From CAZJWR01 sp964549765 (GTDB lineage: Bacteria; Zixibacteria; MSB-5A5; GN15; JAAZOE01): a stretch of 14,546 nucleotides of DNA. Positions within the stretch are counted from its first letter, which is position 1, and every line of letters starts with the position of its first letter. Location: contig CAZJWR010000080.1 in the NCBI GenBank assembly GCA_964549765.1, forward strand, positions 1 to 14,546, written 5' to 3'. Positions 1-7,286 of the stretch are shown here, piece after piece. The translations under genes and the position numbers were made by a program. A model generated the notes under the pieces. That model was not told where the DNA came from. It searched no databases and was given only the letters and a program-made list of their open reading frames with translations.

Positions 1-61
1 ACTTGAACCCCGGACACGCGGATTATGATTCCGCTGCTCTAACCAGCTGAGCTACTCCGCC
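1..61 (-). tRNA. tRNA-Met (anticodon CAU), partial, 3' end beyond window
   Basis: On the minus strand the sequence from 61 downward reads as a tRNA: acceptor 5' strand GGCGGAG, D arm GCTC...GAGC with the loop AGCTGGTTA, an anticodon stem GCGGA/TCCGC closing the 7-base loop ATCATAA, a short variable loop, then CGGGG and the T-loop start TTCAAGT. The anticodon CAT lies at 27-25. The other half of the T arm, the acceptor 3' strand and any CCA lie left of base 1. CAU is carried by elongator Met, initiator Met and the lysidine-modified Ile2 tRNA. The overall sequence resembles elongator Met as I remember it, but Ile2 cannot be excluded without the 3' half. It points away from the polysaccharide genes and is unlikely to be functionally linked to them. 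Confidence 0.93.
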
Positions 62-589
62 ATTTCTTCCGTCAATTACAGCCTCGACCCCACCGGATCG
101 GCCGCTTCCGATTTTCGAATCGTCGCCGATGGTTCAGTCCGGGCCGGGCGCTTTTCCGCGAAGAAAGTCGACCCGGACGATAGGACCGAAAACGTCTATC
201 CGGCGGATAAACTGCGACCGCTTTTTAAGGCTCTGCAATTTACAACAAATTACCCGCGTGTCAAGTTCATTTATGAATTCCCAATGCACATTTCGACGAC
301 CTCGTCAGCGCGATGGGGCTATTATCGCCTATCCGCTTTTCCTTTCAGATAATCCACGACAATATCAATCGAGCGTAGACGGCCGGCCATCCGGCGATTA
401 TCTCGCGGCCGGGGATTTATTCATCGGCAGGTGAAAATATCAGCCGTCGGAGACAATTGCGATCAGGCGCCCACACATTATGTATCGGAGCGATGGCATT
501 CAGACGATATACGTCTTGATAACTACGGCGTCCGGTTCTATCTCTGCCGACGCCGTCTCTCAGGCGGCCGCGATTATGAATTATCAGAC

Positions 590-619
590 TTGACCGAATA
601 ATTGATAATAGGTTATAAT
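590..619 (+). promoter_or_regulatory. Sigma70-type promoter for the polysaccharide operon
   Basis: A -35 box TTGACC (590-595) and a perfect -10 box TATAAT (614-619) are separated by 18 bases, in a locally AT-rich stretch. This predicts a transcript starting near 626 with a leader of about 135-145 bases before the first start codon. No better-placed promoter is seen between here and 763. The boxes match the consensus well (5 of 6 and 6 of 6). The initiation site itself is inferred. Confidence 0.65.
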
Positions 620-703
620 GTAACAAATTATGATCGACGTGGGTGCGGCCGACGTAATTGTCAGGAGCCTTGATAGATTCTGATTCAGGCGTGAGGAGTT
701 GAC

Positions 704-728
704 GTCGGGAGCCCCACGGGCTCCCGAC
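704..728 (+). repeat. Perfect 11-bp palindromic hairpin in the operon leader
   Basis: GTCGGGAGCCC and its exact reverse complement GGGCTCCCGAC flank a 3-base CAC spacer (or a 10-bp stem with a 5-base loop). The stem is GC-rich and would be very stable in RNA. It is followed by CTACGG and not by a T run, so it is not a standard intrinsic terminator. It lies in the predicted leader, 34 bases before the GTG start of the first gene. It could be a dispersed palindromic (REP-like) element, an mRNA-stabilising or attenuating leader structure, or a protein-binding site. The dyad is seen directly; any function is inference. Confidence 0.7.
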
Positions 729-762
729 CTACGGACAAAGAAACGGCAAATATAGGGAAGGC

Positions 763-1527
763 GTGGCTTGGATGGCTCAGGCCAGGTTCATATTTCGCTG
801 GGATGATATATCCCCATTCCACGATCGGAAGAAATTCCGGACGCTGGTCGATCTATTTTTCAAGTACGATGTCCCGGCGCTTCTGGGCGTTATTCCCGAT
901 AACCGCGATGAAGAAATTCGGTTTGCCGCCCAGCCGGAAACGGAATTCGTCGAGGAATTACGCGACCTTGACAAAGCCGGGTGGGAAATCGCCCAGCACG
1001 GATACCGGCATATCAAGCATACTCAGAGCGGCGGTATCTGGGATATAAACAAGGCATCGGAATTCGCCGAGCGAGATTATGACGACCAGATCACCGATCT
1101 CCGGGGCGGTCGGGATATCCTCCGGAGCTACGGACTCGATCCGGTCACATTCATCCCGCCGTGGCATTCGTTCGACGAATCGACGGTCAAGGCGTTGGTC
1201 GCGGTCGGTTTTCGGTCATTGTCGGATGGATGGTTTCTTTATCCGCGCATGGCCGAAACGCTTCTGCAGTTGCCGGTGTTTCTCTGGTCGGCGCCCCGGC
1301 GGATGAAAATGCTCCGGCGGCTGGGAGCGGTTTACACCGTCTGTCTTCATCCCCGTCTGGTGTCGGCGGACGATATGGAAAAACTGGAACGATTTCTGCG
1401 GGAGGAAAAGCCGATGACGACCACGCCGGCAAAGCTCCTCCGCGAATCGGCGGAGCTGACGCGTAAAAGTATGAAGAAGTACGTGCTGGAACATCTCTTT
1501 GAGGCATATTACCGGCGTCAGGGATAA
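763..1527 (+). CDS. DUF2334-type polysaccharide deacetylase
   Basis: Predicted 254-residue member of the NodB-fold carbohydrate esterase superfamily, closest by eye to the DUF2334 branch. These enzymes are metal-dependent and remove acetyl groups from amino sugars or sugar hydroxyls. The visible motifs, in order, are RWDDISP (D14-D15, motif 1), QHGYRH (H79 and H83, metal-ligand pair), PPWHSFDE near 132-139 in the motif 3 region, and CLHPR (H196, motif 5). All expected catalytic and metal residues are present. There is no clear signal peptide, so it may act in the cytoplasm. The start is uncertain: GTG at 763 has AGGGA 4-5 bases upstream, while ATG at 772 (three codons in) has GGAAGG 10 bases upstream. 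It is the first gene after the promoter at 590-619, and its stop is 2 bases before the next ATG. The substrate is unknown, but the context says surface polysaccharide. Confidence 0.87.
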   Translation: MAWMAQARFIFRWDDISPFHDRKKFRTLVDLFFKYDVPALLGVIPDNRDEEIRFAAQPETEFVEELRDLDKAGWEIAQHGYRHIKHTQSGGIWDINKASEFAERDYDDQITDLRGGRDILRSYGLDPVTFIPPWHSFDESTVKALVAVGFRSLSDGWFLYPRMAETLLQLPVFLWSAPRRMKMLRRLGAVYTVCLHPRLVSADDMEKLERFLREEKPMTTTPAKLLRESAELTRKSMKKYVLEHLFEAYYRRQG

Positions 1528-1529
1528 GT

Positions 1530-2606
1530 ATGGGAATCCGACTTCAGGATATTGTCAACGTTTCGCCCGATCAGTCGGTGGAGATCTTGCCTTTGGCCGA
1601 GGCGGGCGAAGAATGGATCGACTATCTTCACGAAGACGATGACGCCGATATTTGCCATCACCCGGCATGGGGGAAAATCCTGGTTGAGACATTCAATATC
1701 GATTCGGTGCTGGTCGTCCACCGCGGCGACGGCCGGATCGACGGCGGCGTCCCGCTGGCTATTTTCGATCAAATGTTCACCGGCAAGGCGATGATATCGA
1801 TGCCGTACCTGAATTACGGCGGTCTGCTCGGCGGCAGCGATGCTGTCCGGGGCGATATTGTCGGGGCGTGCCGGGAAATCCTGGCCTCATCGGGGGCGAA
1901 ATACATGGAATTCAGGCACGTCGGCCGGAGTATCGGCCGGCTGGCAAATCAAACGAAGGAGCATCGGGTGACCTTTCGGATGGATGTCGGCAGACCGGCC
2001 GATGAAATTCTTCGGGGATTGCGAAGACAAACCCGCACGCGGATACGAAAGATCGAGCGCAGCGGGATGACGAGTTATTACGGGCAGGATCGTCTCGACC
2101 ACTTCTATAAATTATTCTCCGTCGCCATGCGCGAACACGGAACGCCGGTCATGCCGCAGAGATTTTTTGAGAGCGTTCTCGAACATCTGGCCGACCACGC
2201 CAAATTCATGATCGCCTACAAGGACAATCGCCCCGTCGGCGGCAAACTGGTCCTGATGTTCAAAGACCGTGTCACGATGGTGTGGGGATGCTATCCGCAT
2301 CGGTATCGAGATTATCTGGCCAATTATTTTTTAACGTGGGAATTGATCAAAAAACTCGCCGACAGCCCGATTCGCTGGCTCGATTTCGGCCGCTCGCCGC
2401 GCAAGGGAGGCGGATTTACCTATAAATCGAACTGGCAGCCGGAATTCACGCCGCTATATAACGACTATCTGCTGTCGGATCAGAACGAGATCCCTCTGCT
2501 CAAACCCGAAAACCCCAAATTCCGGCTGGCCATCAATACCTGGAAACGGCTGCCGGTATGGGTCACCCGGCAGATCGGCCCCCGACTGGCCAAGTATTTT
2601 CCGTAA
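1530..2606 (+). CDS. FemAB-like GNAT-fold transferase, PEP-CTERM/exosortase-locus type
   Basis: A 358-residue protein resembling the FemAB-related family found in PEP-CTERM/exosortase polysaccharide loci (the family I recall as TIGR03019). Matching blocks are YMEFRH (125-130), LRRQTRTRIRKIERSGM (164-180), HGTPVMPQRFF (203-213), GGKLVLMFKD (237-246), YLANYFLTWELI (262-273), and LDFGRSPRKGGGFTYKSNW (284-302) near the C-terminus. FemAB proteins have a double GNAT fold, and the classical members transfer amino acids from aminoacyl-tRNA to an amino group. For this subfamily the substrate is not established. It has no signal peptide or membrane span, so it is probably cytoplasmic. The ATG lies 2 bases after the deacetylase stop with AGGGA about 5 bases upstream, and the gene ends in TAATG, overlapping the aminotransferase start by one base. 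Inference: it acylates an amino sugar made or exposed by its neighbours. Confidence 0.85.
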   Translation: MGIRLQDIVNVSPDQSVEILPLAEAGEEWIDYLHEDDDADICHHPAWGKILVETFNIDSVLVVHRGDGRIDGGVPLAIFDQMFTGKAMISMPYLNYGGLLGGSDAVRGDIVGACREILASSGAKYMEFRHVGRSIGRLANQTKEHRVTFRMDVGRPADEILRGLRRQTRTRIRKIERSGMTSYYGQDRLDHFYKLFSVAMREHGTPVMPQRFFESVLEHLADHAKFMIAYKDNRPVGGKLVLMFKDRVTMVWGCYPHRYRDYLANYFLTWELIKKLADSPIRWLDFGRSPRKGGGFTYKSNWQPEFTPLYNDYLLSDQNEIPLLKPENPKFRLAINTWKRLPVWVTRQIGPRLAKYFP

Positions 2607-3793
2607 TGATTTTTCGCCTGAAGACATACCCCCCCGTCGCCGCCGATATTCCCGTCCGAGATGTCATAGCCGCCCGGCGTTCTCGCGAAACCGCCGACGC
2701 ATGCCTGCGGCGGATAGGCGACGCCTTGCAGGTGAAACACCTCTTCCCGGTCAATTCGGGCCGCACGGGATTGTATATTATCCTGAAAGCTTCGTTCCCG
2801 CCGGGCGCGAAGATCATCCTGCCGGGATATACCTGCTACACGGTGCCGGGAGCGGTCGTCAAAGCCGGGATGACGCCGGTCATATCGGATAGCGATCCGC
2901 ACGACCTGGGATACGATCTCGACGCGTTGAAGAAAACAATCGAATCGCATCCCGACGTCAAAGCCGTCGTCGTCTGCCACCTGTTCGGCATCGGATTGGA
3001 CATCGATGCCATGCGCCGAATCGTCGGTCCCGATAGAATGATCATCGATGACGCCGCGCAGGCATTCGGCATTCGGATCGATGGCCGCTATTTGGGAACG
3101 GGCGGCGATGTCGGATTTTATTCCTTCGGGCGGGGAAAAAATCTCTCGTTAGCCGGCGGAGGCCTGATCGTAACCGACAGCGATACAATCGCCGACAAGA
3201 TCAATCGCATCATGGATGAAAACCTGGCCCACGACGCCGTTTCCGGCGGCGATTTAATAAAGACGCTGCTGTACAACACGGTCACGAATCCGTCCGTATT
3301 CAATCTGCTCTCCCGCTTGCCGGGGATGCATCTGGGACGAAGCGAATACAAACCCGACTTCGACGTGGCGGGAATGGCCATTGAAAGAATTCGTCTTCTG
3401 GCCCGGATTCATGGCACTATCGAAACTCTGAATCGGCGCCGCGAGAAAATTGCCGACCGCTATCGGAATCTCCTCGATGCGGCCCCCGGGATGTCCATCC
3501 CGCGTTCAAAGATGAATGATCGCCCCGGGAGCTTGCGTTTTCCGGTGCTTGTCGATGACCCCGCCCGCCGAATCGACATCCTTGCGAAATCCCGCAGCCG
3601 GGGTTGGGGCATATCGGCGATGTATCCGACGGCGCTAAACGCCGTCCCGGCTCTGGCCGAATTTGCTCCGGGTGGCATGGACGGCGCGGAGAAAATCGCC
3701 GCGTCGATAATAACCCTGCCGACGCACAGATATATGCAATCTTCCGATAACAGCTATGAAGCGGTCGACAGGATCGCCGGACTTTTACGATGA
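2606..3793 (+). CDS. DegT/DnrJ/EryC1/StrS-type PLP-dependent sugar aminotransferase
   Basis: A 395-residue fold-type I aminotransferase of the family that aminates keto-sugar nucleotides, typically with glutamate as donor. Visible features are an N-terminal PVNSGRTGL block (48-56, the usual SGTxAL phosphate-binding region), LPGYTCYT (72-79), IDDAAQAFG with D149 and Q152 in the positions that contact the PLP ring, and FYSFGRGKNLSLAGGG, in which K178 aligns with the Schiff-base lysine. The usual GEGG after the lysine is AGGG here. Length is normal for the family. I place the start at ATG 2606, inside the upstream stop (TAATG). An in-frame GTG at 2558 would add 16 residues encoded within the FemAB gene. 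There is no clear ribosome binding site, so translation is probably coupled. It should supply an amino sugar nucleotide, but its exact sugar cannot be read from sequence. The gene ends in an ATGA overlap. Confidence 0.9.
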   Translation: MIFRLKTYPPVAADIPVRDVIAARRSRETADACLRRIGDALQVKHLFPVNSGRTGLYIILKASFPPGAKIILPGYTCYTVPGAVVKAGMTPVISDSDPHDLGYDLDALKKTIESHPDVKAVVVCHLFGIGLDIDAMRRIVGPDRMIIDDAAQAFGIRIDGRYLGTGGDVGFYSFGRGKNLSLAGGGLIVTDSDTIADKINRIMDENLAHDAVSGGDLIKTLLYNTVTNPSVFNLLSRLPGMHLGRSEYKPDFDVAGMAIERIRLLARIHGTIETLNRRREKIADRYRNLLDAAPGMSIPRSKMNDRPGSLRFPVLVDDPARRIDILAKSRSRGWGISAMYPTALNAVPALAEFAPGGMDGAEKIAASIITLPTHRYMQSSDNSYEAVDRIAGLLR

Positions 3794-4920
3794 AACCGAT
3801 GAAGCTGTTGCATATTCGCTCGTCGTACTTCTATGGCGGGCCGGAGCGCCAGATTACGTATCTCACCCGGGCGCTGGCGGCAAAGGGGATCGAGTCGGCG
3901 GTGGCGACTTTTGCTCCGGCCACGAATCCCGACTTCAATAAGTATTACTTCAAGCTGCAGGAATTATCGATCGCGGCGCATCGGATCGATATCAAGGGCT
4001 CGTATGATCGCGCCGCGATTGACAGTCTTGAGAAGGTGATTTCGTACGGCGATTACACGATGCTGATCGGCCATGATTATCGCGCCGATTATTTCGTCCT
4101 GCAGTTATCGAAGCGTCTGCGCCTGCCGGCCGTCAGCATATCTCGGGGATGGACGCAGAATACGTTAAAGGTGAAATTTTATGAATGGCTCGACCGTCGC
4201 TTCCTCAGGAAAATGGACGGCGTGGTGGCGGTATCGGAGCGAAAATACCGGGAACTCGCGGACGGGGGAATTGCCTCCGACCGCCTGATCCATATCCCCA
4301 ACAGCATCCCGGTCGGCGAATGCGCTCAACGGGCATTGATCATCAGAAACCATTTTAGGATCCCACCCAACGCCTTCCTGGTCGGAACCGCCGGGCGTCT
4401 TTCGATAGAAAAACGGCAGGATATATTCATCCATGCCGCGACCAGCCTGCTGGATCGTCACGGCGCGTCGGCGCCGTGGTTTATTATCGCCGGCGAGGGA
4501 CCGAGGCGGGAACAATTGGAGGAGATGATTCCCCACAAATATCGCAAACGGATCATTCTGGCCGGATGGATCGAAAACAGTGACGATTTCTACGCCGACA
4601 TCGATCTTTTTGCGCTGACCTCCGCCATGGAGGGTTTTCCCAACGTCCTGCTGGAAGCCGGCAAATATTGCCGCCCGGTCATATCGACTCCCGCCGGCGG
4701 CGCAGTGGAAATAATCGAGCATAAAAAATCGGGACTGCTGTTCGATTTCGGCGACGCCGAGGCCCTGGCGGCGCATATCGACCGGCTGGGGCAAGATCCG
4801 GATTTACGAAAACGCCTTGCCAATGAATTGGCGCAGACGACGCGCGATAGATTCGATGCGAAAAGCAACGCAGAAAAAATGCTGGAATTTCTCACGAGGG
4901 TACGGTCGCGATATGAATAA
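3790..4920 (+). CDS. GT4-family glycosyltransferase
   Basis: A 376-residue GT-B glycosyltransferase (Glycos_transf_1 type), predicted to be cytoplasmic or peripheral on the inner membrane, that adds a sugar from a nucleotide donor to a lipid-linked oligosaccharide. Motifs are GGPERQ (16-21) at the N-terminal acceptor side, VAVSE (146-150), GTAGRLSIEKRQD (199-211) with the donor-phosphate Arg/Lys region, AGEGPRR (234-240), and EGFPNVLLEAG, which gives an intact E-x7-E signature at E281 and E289. GLLFD follows at the expected place. Start ATG 3790 overlaps the aminotransferase stop by 4 bases (ATGA); ATG 3799 is a possible alternative. The donor and acceptor cannot be assigned. The gene overlaps the next one by 8 bases, so co-translation is likely. 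Confidence 0.92.
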   Translation: MKPMKLLHIRSSYFYGGPERQITYLTRALAAKGIESAVATFAPATNPDFNKYYFKLQELSIAAHRIDIKGSYDRAAIDSLEKVISYGDYTMLIGHDYRADYFVLQLSKRLRLPAVSISRGWTQNTLKVKFYEWLDRRFLRKMDGVVAVSERKYRELADGGIASDRLIHIPNSIPVGECAQRALIIRNHFRIPPNAFLVGTAGRLSIEKRQDIFIHAATSLLDRHGASAPWFIIAGEGPRREQLEEMIPHKYRKRIILAGWIENSDDFYADIDLFALTSAMEGFPNVLLEAGKYCRPVISTPAGGAVEIIEHKKSGLLFDFGDAEALAAHIDRLGQDPDLRKRLANELAQTTRDRFDAKSNAEKMLEFLTRVRSRYE

Positions 4921-6124
4921 GCCTAATATACTGGTGCTGACCGGCGCCCTCCCCTATCCGCTGATCACCGGCGCCAAGATTCGGACGTTCAACCTGCTCA
5001 AGAAGCTGGCGGATGAGTTCGACATCGATTTGCTGACAATCATCACCGATGAATCGGAGCGGCGACATATCGAGGCGATTGAAAAGACCGGCATCGCCTG
5101 CCACTACCTGATCATGCCCGGATTGGCGGGAAAATTCAAGAAGACAACCGACGCCTTATTATCATACCTTTTATCCGAACCGTATTTGACGCGTCATTAT
5201 CGCAGTCACACGTATCGGGAACGGCTGGAACAGCTTTTGGCGGTCAAAACCTATGATGTCATCCATTGCGATTCCATCTCGATGACGCCCAACCTCCGGG
5301 GTCTGGATAAAACCCGGCTGATATTGACCCAGCACAACATCGAGCAAGTGATCTGGGCCGGATACGTCAGACGAGCGGGCAATCCGATTGCGCATGCCTA
5401 CTATCAAAACCAATACCGGAAAGTGCAGCGGCTGGAAAGACAATTGGATGACACCTACGGGCATGTCGTGACCGTCTCGGACAACGACAAACGAATGCTA
5501 TCGCAGTTTTATCCCGACGACCGTATCGTCGTCGTCGAAAACGGCGTCGATCCTGTTTTATACAGAAACGACACGCCGCTGGACGGCAAATCGGGAATCG
5601 TCTTCACCGGCTCGCTCGATTGGATTCCCAATATCGACGGTCTGACCTGGTTCGCCTGCGACGTGTATCCGTTCCTCCGGGCCACCGTCCCGGGCCTTCA
5701 GGTGAAAATCGTGGGACGGCGGCCGTCGCCGCGCCTGCTCGACGTGCTCTCGACCCGAACCGCCGTGACGGTGCAGGCCGACGTGCCGGAGATTCAGCCG
5801 TATCTTCATGGCGCCCGGGTCATGATCGTGCCCCTACACATAGGCGGCGGCTCACGGTTGAAAATACTCGAAGCGATGGCTTCGGGGCTGCCGGTCGTTT
5901 CGACGGCGAAGGGAGCTGAAGGACTCGACGTCACTCACGACAAGAACATCCTCATCGCCGATGAACCGGAGGAATTCGCCAAGGCTTTGATCGACGTCAT
6001 GAACGACGACGCTCTGCATCGCCGACTGGCCGAGGCCGGGCTGGAGTTGATCAAGGCCCGCTATTCGTGGGATACGGCAGCGCAGCCGTTGGCGGATTTA
6101 TGGAGGCGAGTGGCCCATGGGTGA
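4913..6124 (+). CDS. GT4-like glycosyltransferase, PEP-CTERM/EpsH-locus type
   Basis: A 403-residue GT-B glycosyltransferase. The order of blocks resembles the sugar transferases associated with PEP-CTERM/EpsH polysaccharide loci (the family I recall as TIGR03087): ALPYPLITGAKIRTFNLL (12-29), TQHNIE (139-144), VTVSDND (186-192), VENGVD (208-213), FTGSLDWIPNIDGLTWF (231-247), VKIVGRRPSP (264-273), and VPLHIGGGSRLKILEAMASG (306-325). The second acid of the E-x7-E pair is present (E320), but the first position is Gly312, which is common in this subgroup. I place the start at ATG 4913, where the protein begins directly with a Rossmann strand. An upstream in-frame ATG at 4817 would add 32 basic residues encoded inside the previous gene and is unlikely. 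GAGGG lies 12 bases upstream. The gene overlaps both neighbours by 8 bases. Confidence 0.88.
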   Translation: MNKPNILVLTGALPYPLITGAKIRTFNLLKKLADEFDIDLLTIITDESERRHIEAIEKTGIACHYLIMPGLAGKFKKTTDALLSYLLSEPYLTRHYRSHTYRERLEQLLAVKTYDVIHCDSISMTPNLRGLDKTRLILTQHNIEQVIWAGYVRRAGNPIAHAYYQNQYRKVQRLERQLDDTYGHVVTVSDNDKRMLSQFYPDDRIVVVENGVDPVLYRNDTPLDGKSGIVFTGSLDWIPNIDGLTWFACDVYPFLRATVPGLQVKIVGRRPSPRLLDVLSTRTAVTVQADVPEIQPYLHGARVMIVPLHIGGGSRLKILEAMASGLPVVSTAKGAEGLDVTHDKNILIADEPEEFAKALIDVMNDDALHRRLAEAGLELIKARYSWDTAAQPLADLWRRVAHG

Positions 6125-7277
6125 GTTTTCGGTCAAGGAGATAGTCTTTTGGGCGCTGGTTGTGCTCATGATCTACACGCTGAACGGCTACCCGGTTCTG
6201 CTGTGGCTGTTTTCGCGGCTCAGGAAGGAGCGCGAATTTCATCCGGCGGAGAAACTGCCCTTCGTATCCTTCATCGTGGCCGCCCACAACGAAGAAAACA
6301 ATATCCTGGAGAAGCTGAAAAACCTGGCCGAAATCGATTATGACCGCGATAAGATCGAGTTTATCATCGGTTCCGACGCCTCCACCGACGGCACCGATGA
6401 AATCCTCAAGAAGATCGCCGCGGAGGATTCCCGATTCAAATATTTCCGCCTTGAACAGCGCGGCGGCAAAATCGCCGTGCTGCATAAGGCCGTCGAGACG
6501 GCTCAGGGAGCTATTCTGGTATTCACTGATTGTTCCGTGCGCACCGATCCTAATATCATGCCGATAATCCTTTCGAGTTTTGCCCATCCCGACGTCGGAC
6601 TGGTGTCGAGCCGCGATGTATGGGTGGGCGGCGGCGACGGCAGTCCCGCCGGCCAGCATGGCTATATCGATTACGAGATGACCATCCGGCGCCGCGAAAG
6701 CCGCCTGAATTCGCTGGTGTCGGCCTCGGGGTCGTTCTTCGCCGTAAGGCGGGAATTATTCCAAGCTTACGGAACTGATCAGGCCGATGATTTTGCCCTT
6801 CCGCTTATGGTATATCGCCGGGGATATAAGGTCATCCACCGGGACGACCTTGTCGGTTATGTGCCCATGGTCAAATCGTCCGGCGCGGAATTGGCGCGGC
6901 GGTCGCGAATCGTGCAGGCGGGGATACGCACGGTGCTGGCCAACATCGGGCTGCTCAATCCGTTTCGCTACCCGGTGTATGCCTGGCAGTTGTGGTCGCA
7001 TAAGGCGCTCAAATGGCTGTTTCCGTTCATGGCATTGGCCGATTTGGCGCTGGCAGTACTCCTTTGGAATGACGGGTTGATCTATCGCTTGACGGTCTTC
7101 GGTTATGCCGCGATAATCGCCATAGGCGTGATTGGGCTTCTGGTCCGCTCCAAATCGACGGCGCGGACCGGCTCCACCGCCTCTTTTCTATTGCTTTCCT
7201 CGGCGGCGGTTCTTATTGCTTGGTATAAGGTGATAATCGGCGCGCGCGCCAAAACCTGGGAACCCAGTCACCGGTGA
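6117..7277 (+). CDS. Membrane GT2-family glycosyltransferase
   Basis: A 386-residue processive-type GT2 protein. An N-terminal membrane segment (about 8-33) precedes a GT-A domain, followed by about three C-terminal membrane segments (about 298-318, 322-343, 354-376). In the GT-A domain VSFIVAAHNEENNI (50-63) starts the fold, SDASTDGT (86-93) is the first Asp motif, FTDCS holds D138 of the DxD-like metal site, ASGSFFAVRR (203-212) is the acceptor region, ADDF has D224-D225, and RRSRIVQAG (261-269) sits where chitin, cellulose and poly-GlcNAc synthases carry Q/RxxRW. The family adds beta-linked sugars at the inner face of the membrane, and some members also extrude the chain. The ATG at 6117 has GGAGG about 10 bases upstream and overlaps the previous stop by 8 bases. 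The next gene is a deacetylase, an order reminiscent of IcaA/IcaB-type pairs. Substrate unknown. Confidence 0.88.
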   Translation: MGEFSVKEIVFWALVVLMIYTLNGYPVLLWLFSRLRKEREFHPAEKLPFVSFIVAAHNEENNILEKLKNLAEIDYDRDKIEFIIGSDASTDGTDEILKKIAAEDSRFKYFRLEQRGGKIAVLHKAVETAQGAILVFTDCSVRTDPNIMPIILSSFAHPDVGLVSSRDVWVGGGDGSPAGQHGYIDYEMTIRRRESRLNSLVSASGSFFAVRRELFQAYGTDQADDFALPLMVYRRGYKVIHRDDLVGYVPMVKSSGAELARRSRIVQAGIRTVLANIGLLNPFRYPVYAWQLWSHKALKWLFPFMALADLALAVLLWNDGLIYRLTVFGYAAIIAIGVIGLLVRSKSTARTGSTASFLLLSSAAVLIAWYKVIIGARAKTWEPSHR

Positions 7278-7286
7278 CATAACGAC

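Larger units (their letters stand above)
62..762. other. Intergenic region, no convincing gene; leader of the polysaccharide operon
   Basis: About 700 bases separate the tRNA from the first protein gene. Short open frames exist on both strands (129-434 +, 417-626 -), but their translations are rich in Arg, Ser and Pro, show no domain-like pattern, and lack good ribosome binding sites, so I do not call them. The right part holds a good sigma70-type promoter (590-619) and a perfect hairpin (704-728), listed separately. A small dyad, AGACG-N5-CGTCT at 502-516, lies about 75 bases upstream of the promoter -35 box. It could be an operator, but it is short enough to arise by chance. I recognise no riboswitch consensus. 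The size of the gap would allow an unrecognised RNA or a decayed gene. Confidence 0.6.

Noticed and set aside
1..61. tRNA as the integration site of a genomic island carrying the polysaccharide genes
   Set aside because: Islands usually insert at the tRNA 3' end, but here the cluster lies on the 5' side. No integrase or direct repeat of the tRNA end is seen.
129..434. 101-residue open frame on the + strand in the intergenic region
   Set aside because: Composition is low-complexity-like and Arg/Ser/Pro-rich, with no domain pattern and no ribosome binding site. It is best explained as a chance frame in GC-rich non-coding DNA.
417..626. 69-residue open frame on the - strand in the intergenic region
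   Set aside because: It has no recognisable motif or ribosome binding site and overlaps the promoter region of the operon.
704..728. Hairpin as an intrinsic transcription terminator
   Set aside because: The stem is strong, but it is followed by CTACGGACAAAG with no T tract on either strand. It also lies between the predicted promoter and the first gene.
4817..4912. 32-residue N-terminal extension of the second GT4-like protein
   Set aside because: It lies within the upstream coding sequence, is basic and lacks domain similarity. The Rossmann start follows ATG 4913 directly. The same reasoning removes the extensions at 2558-2605 and 12501-12572.
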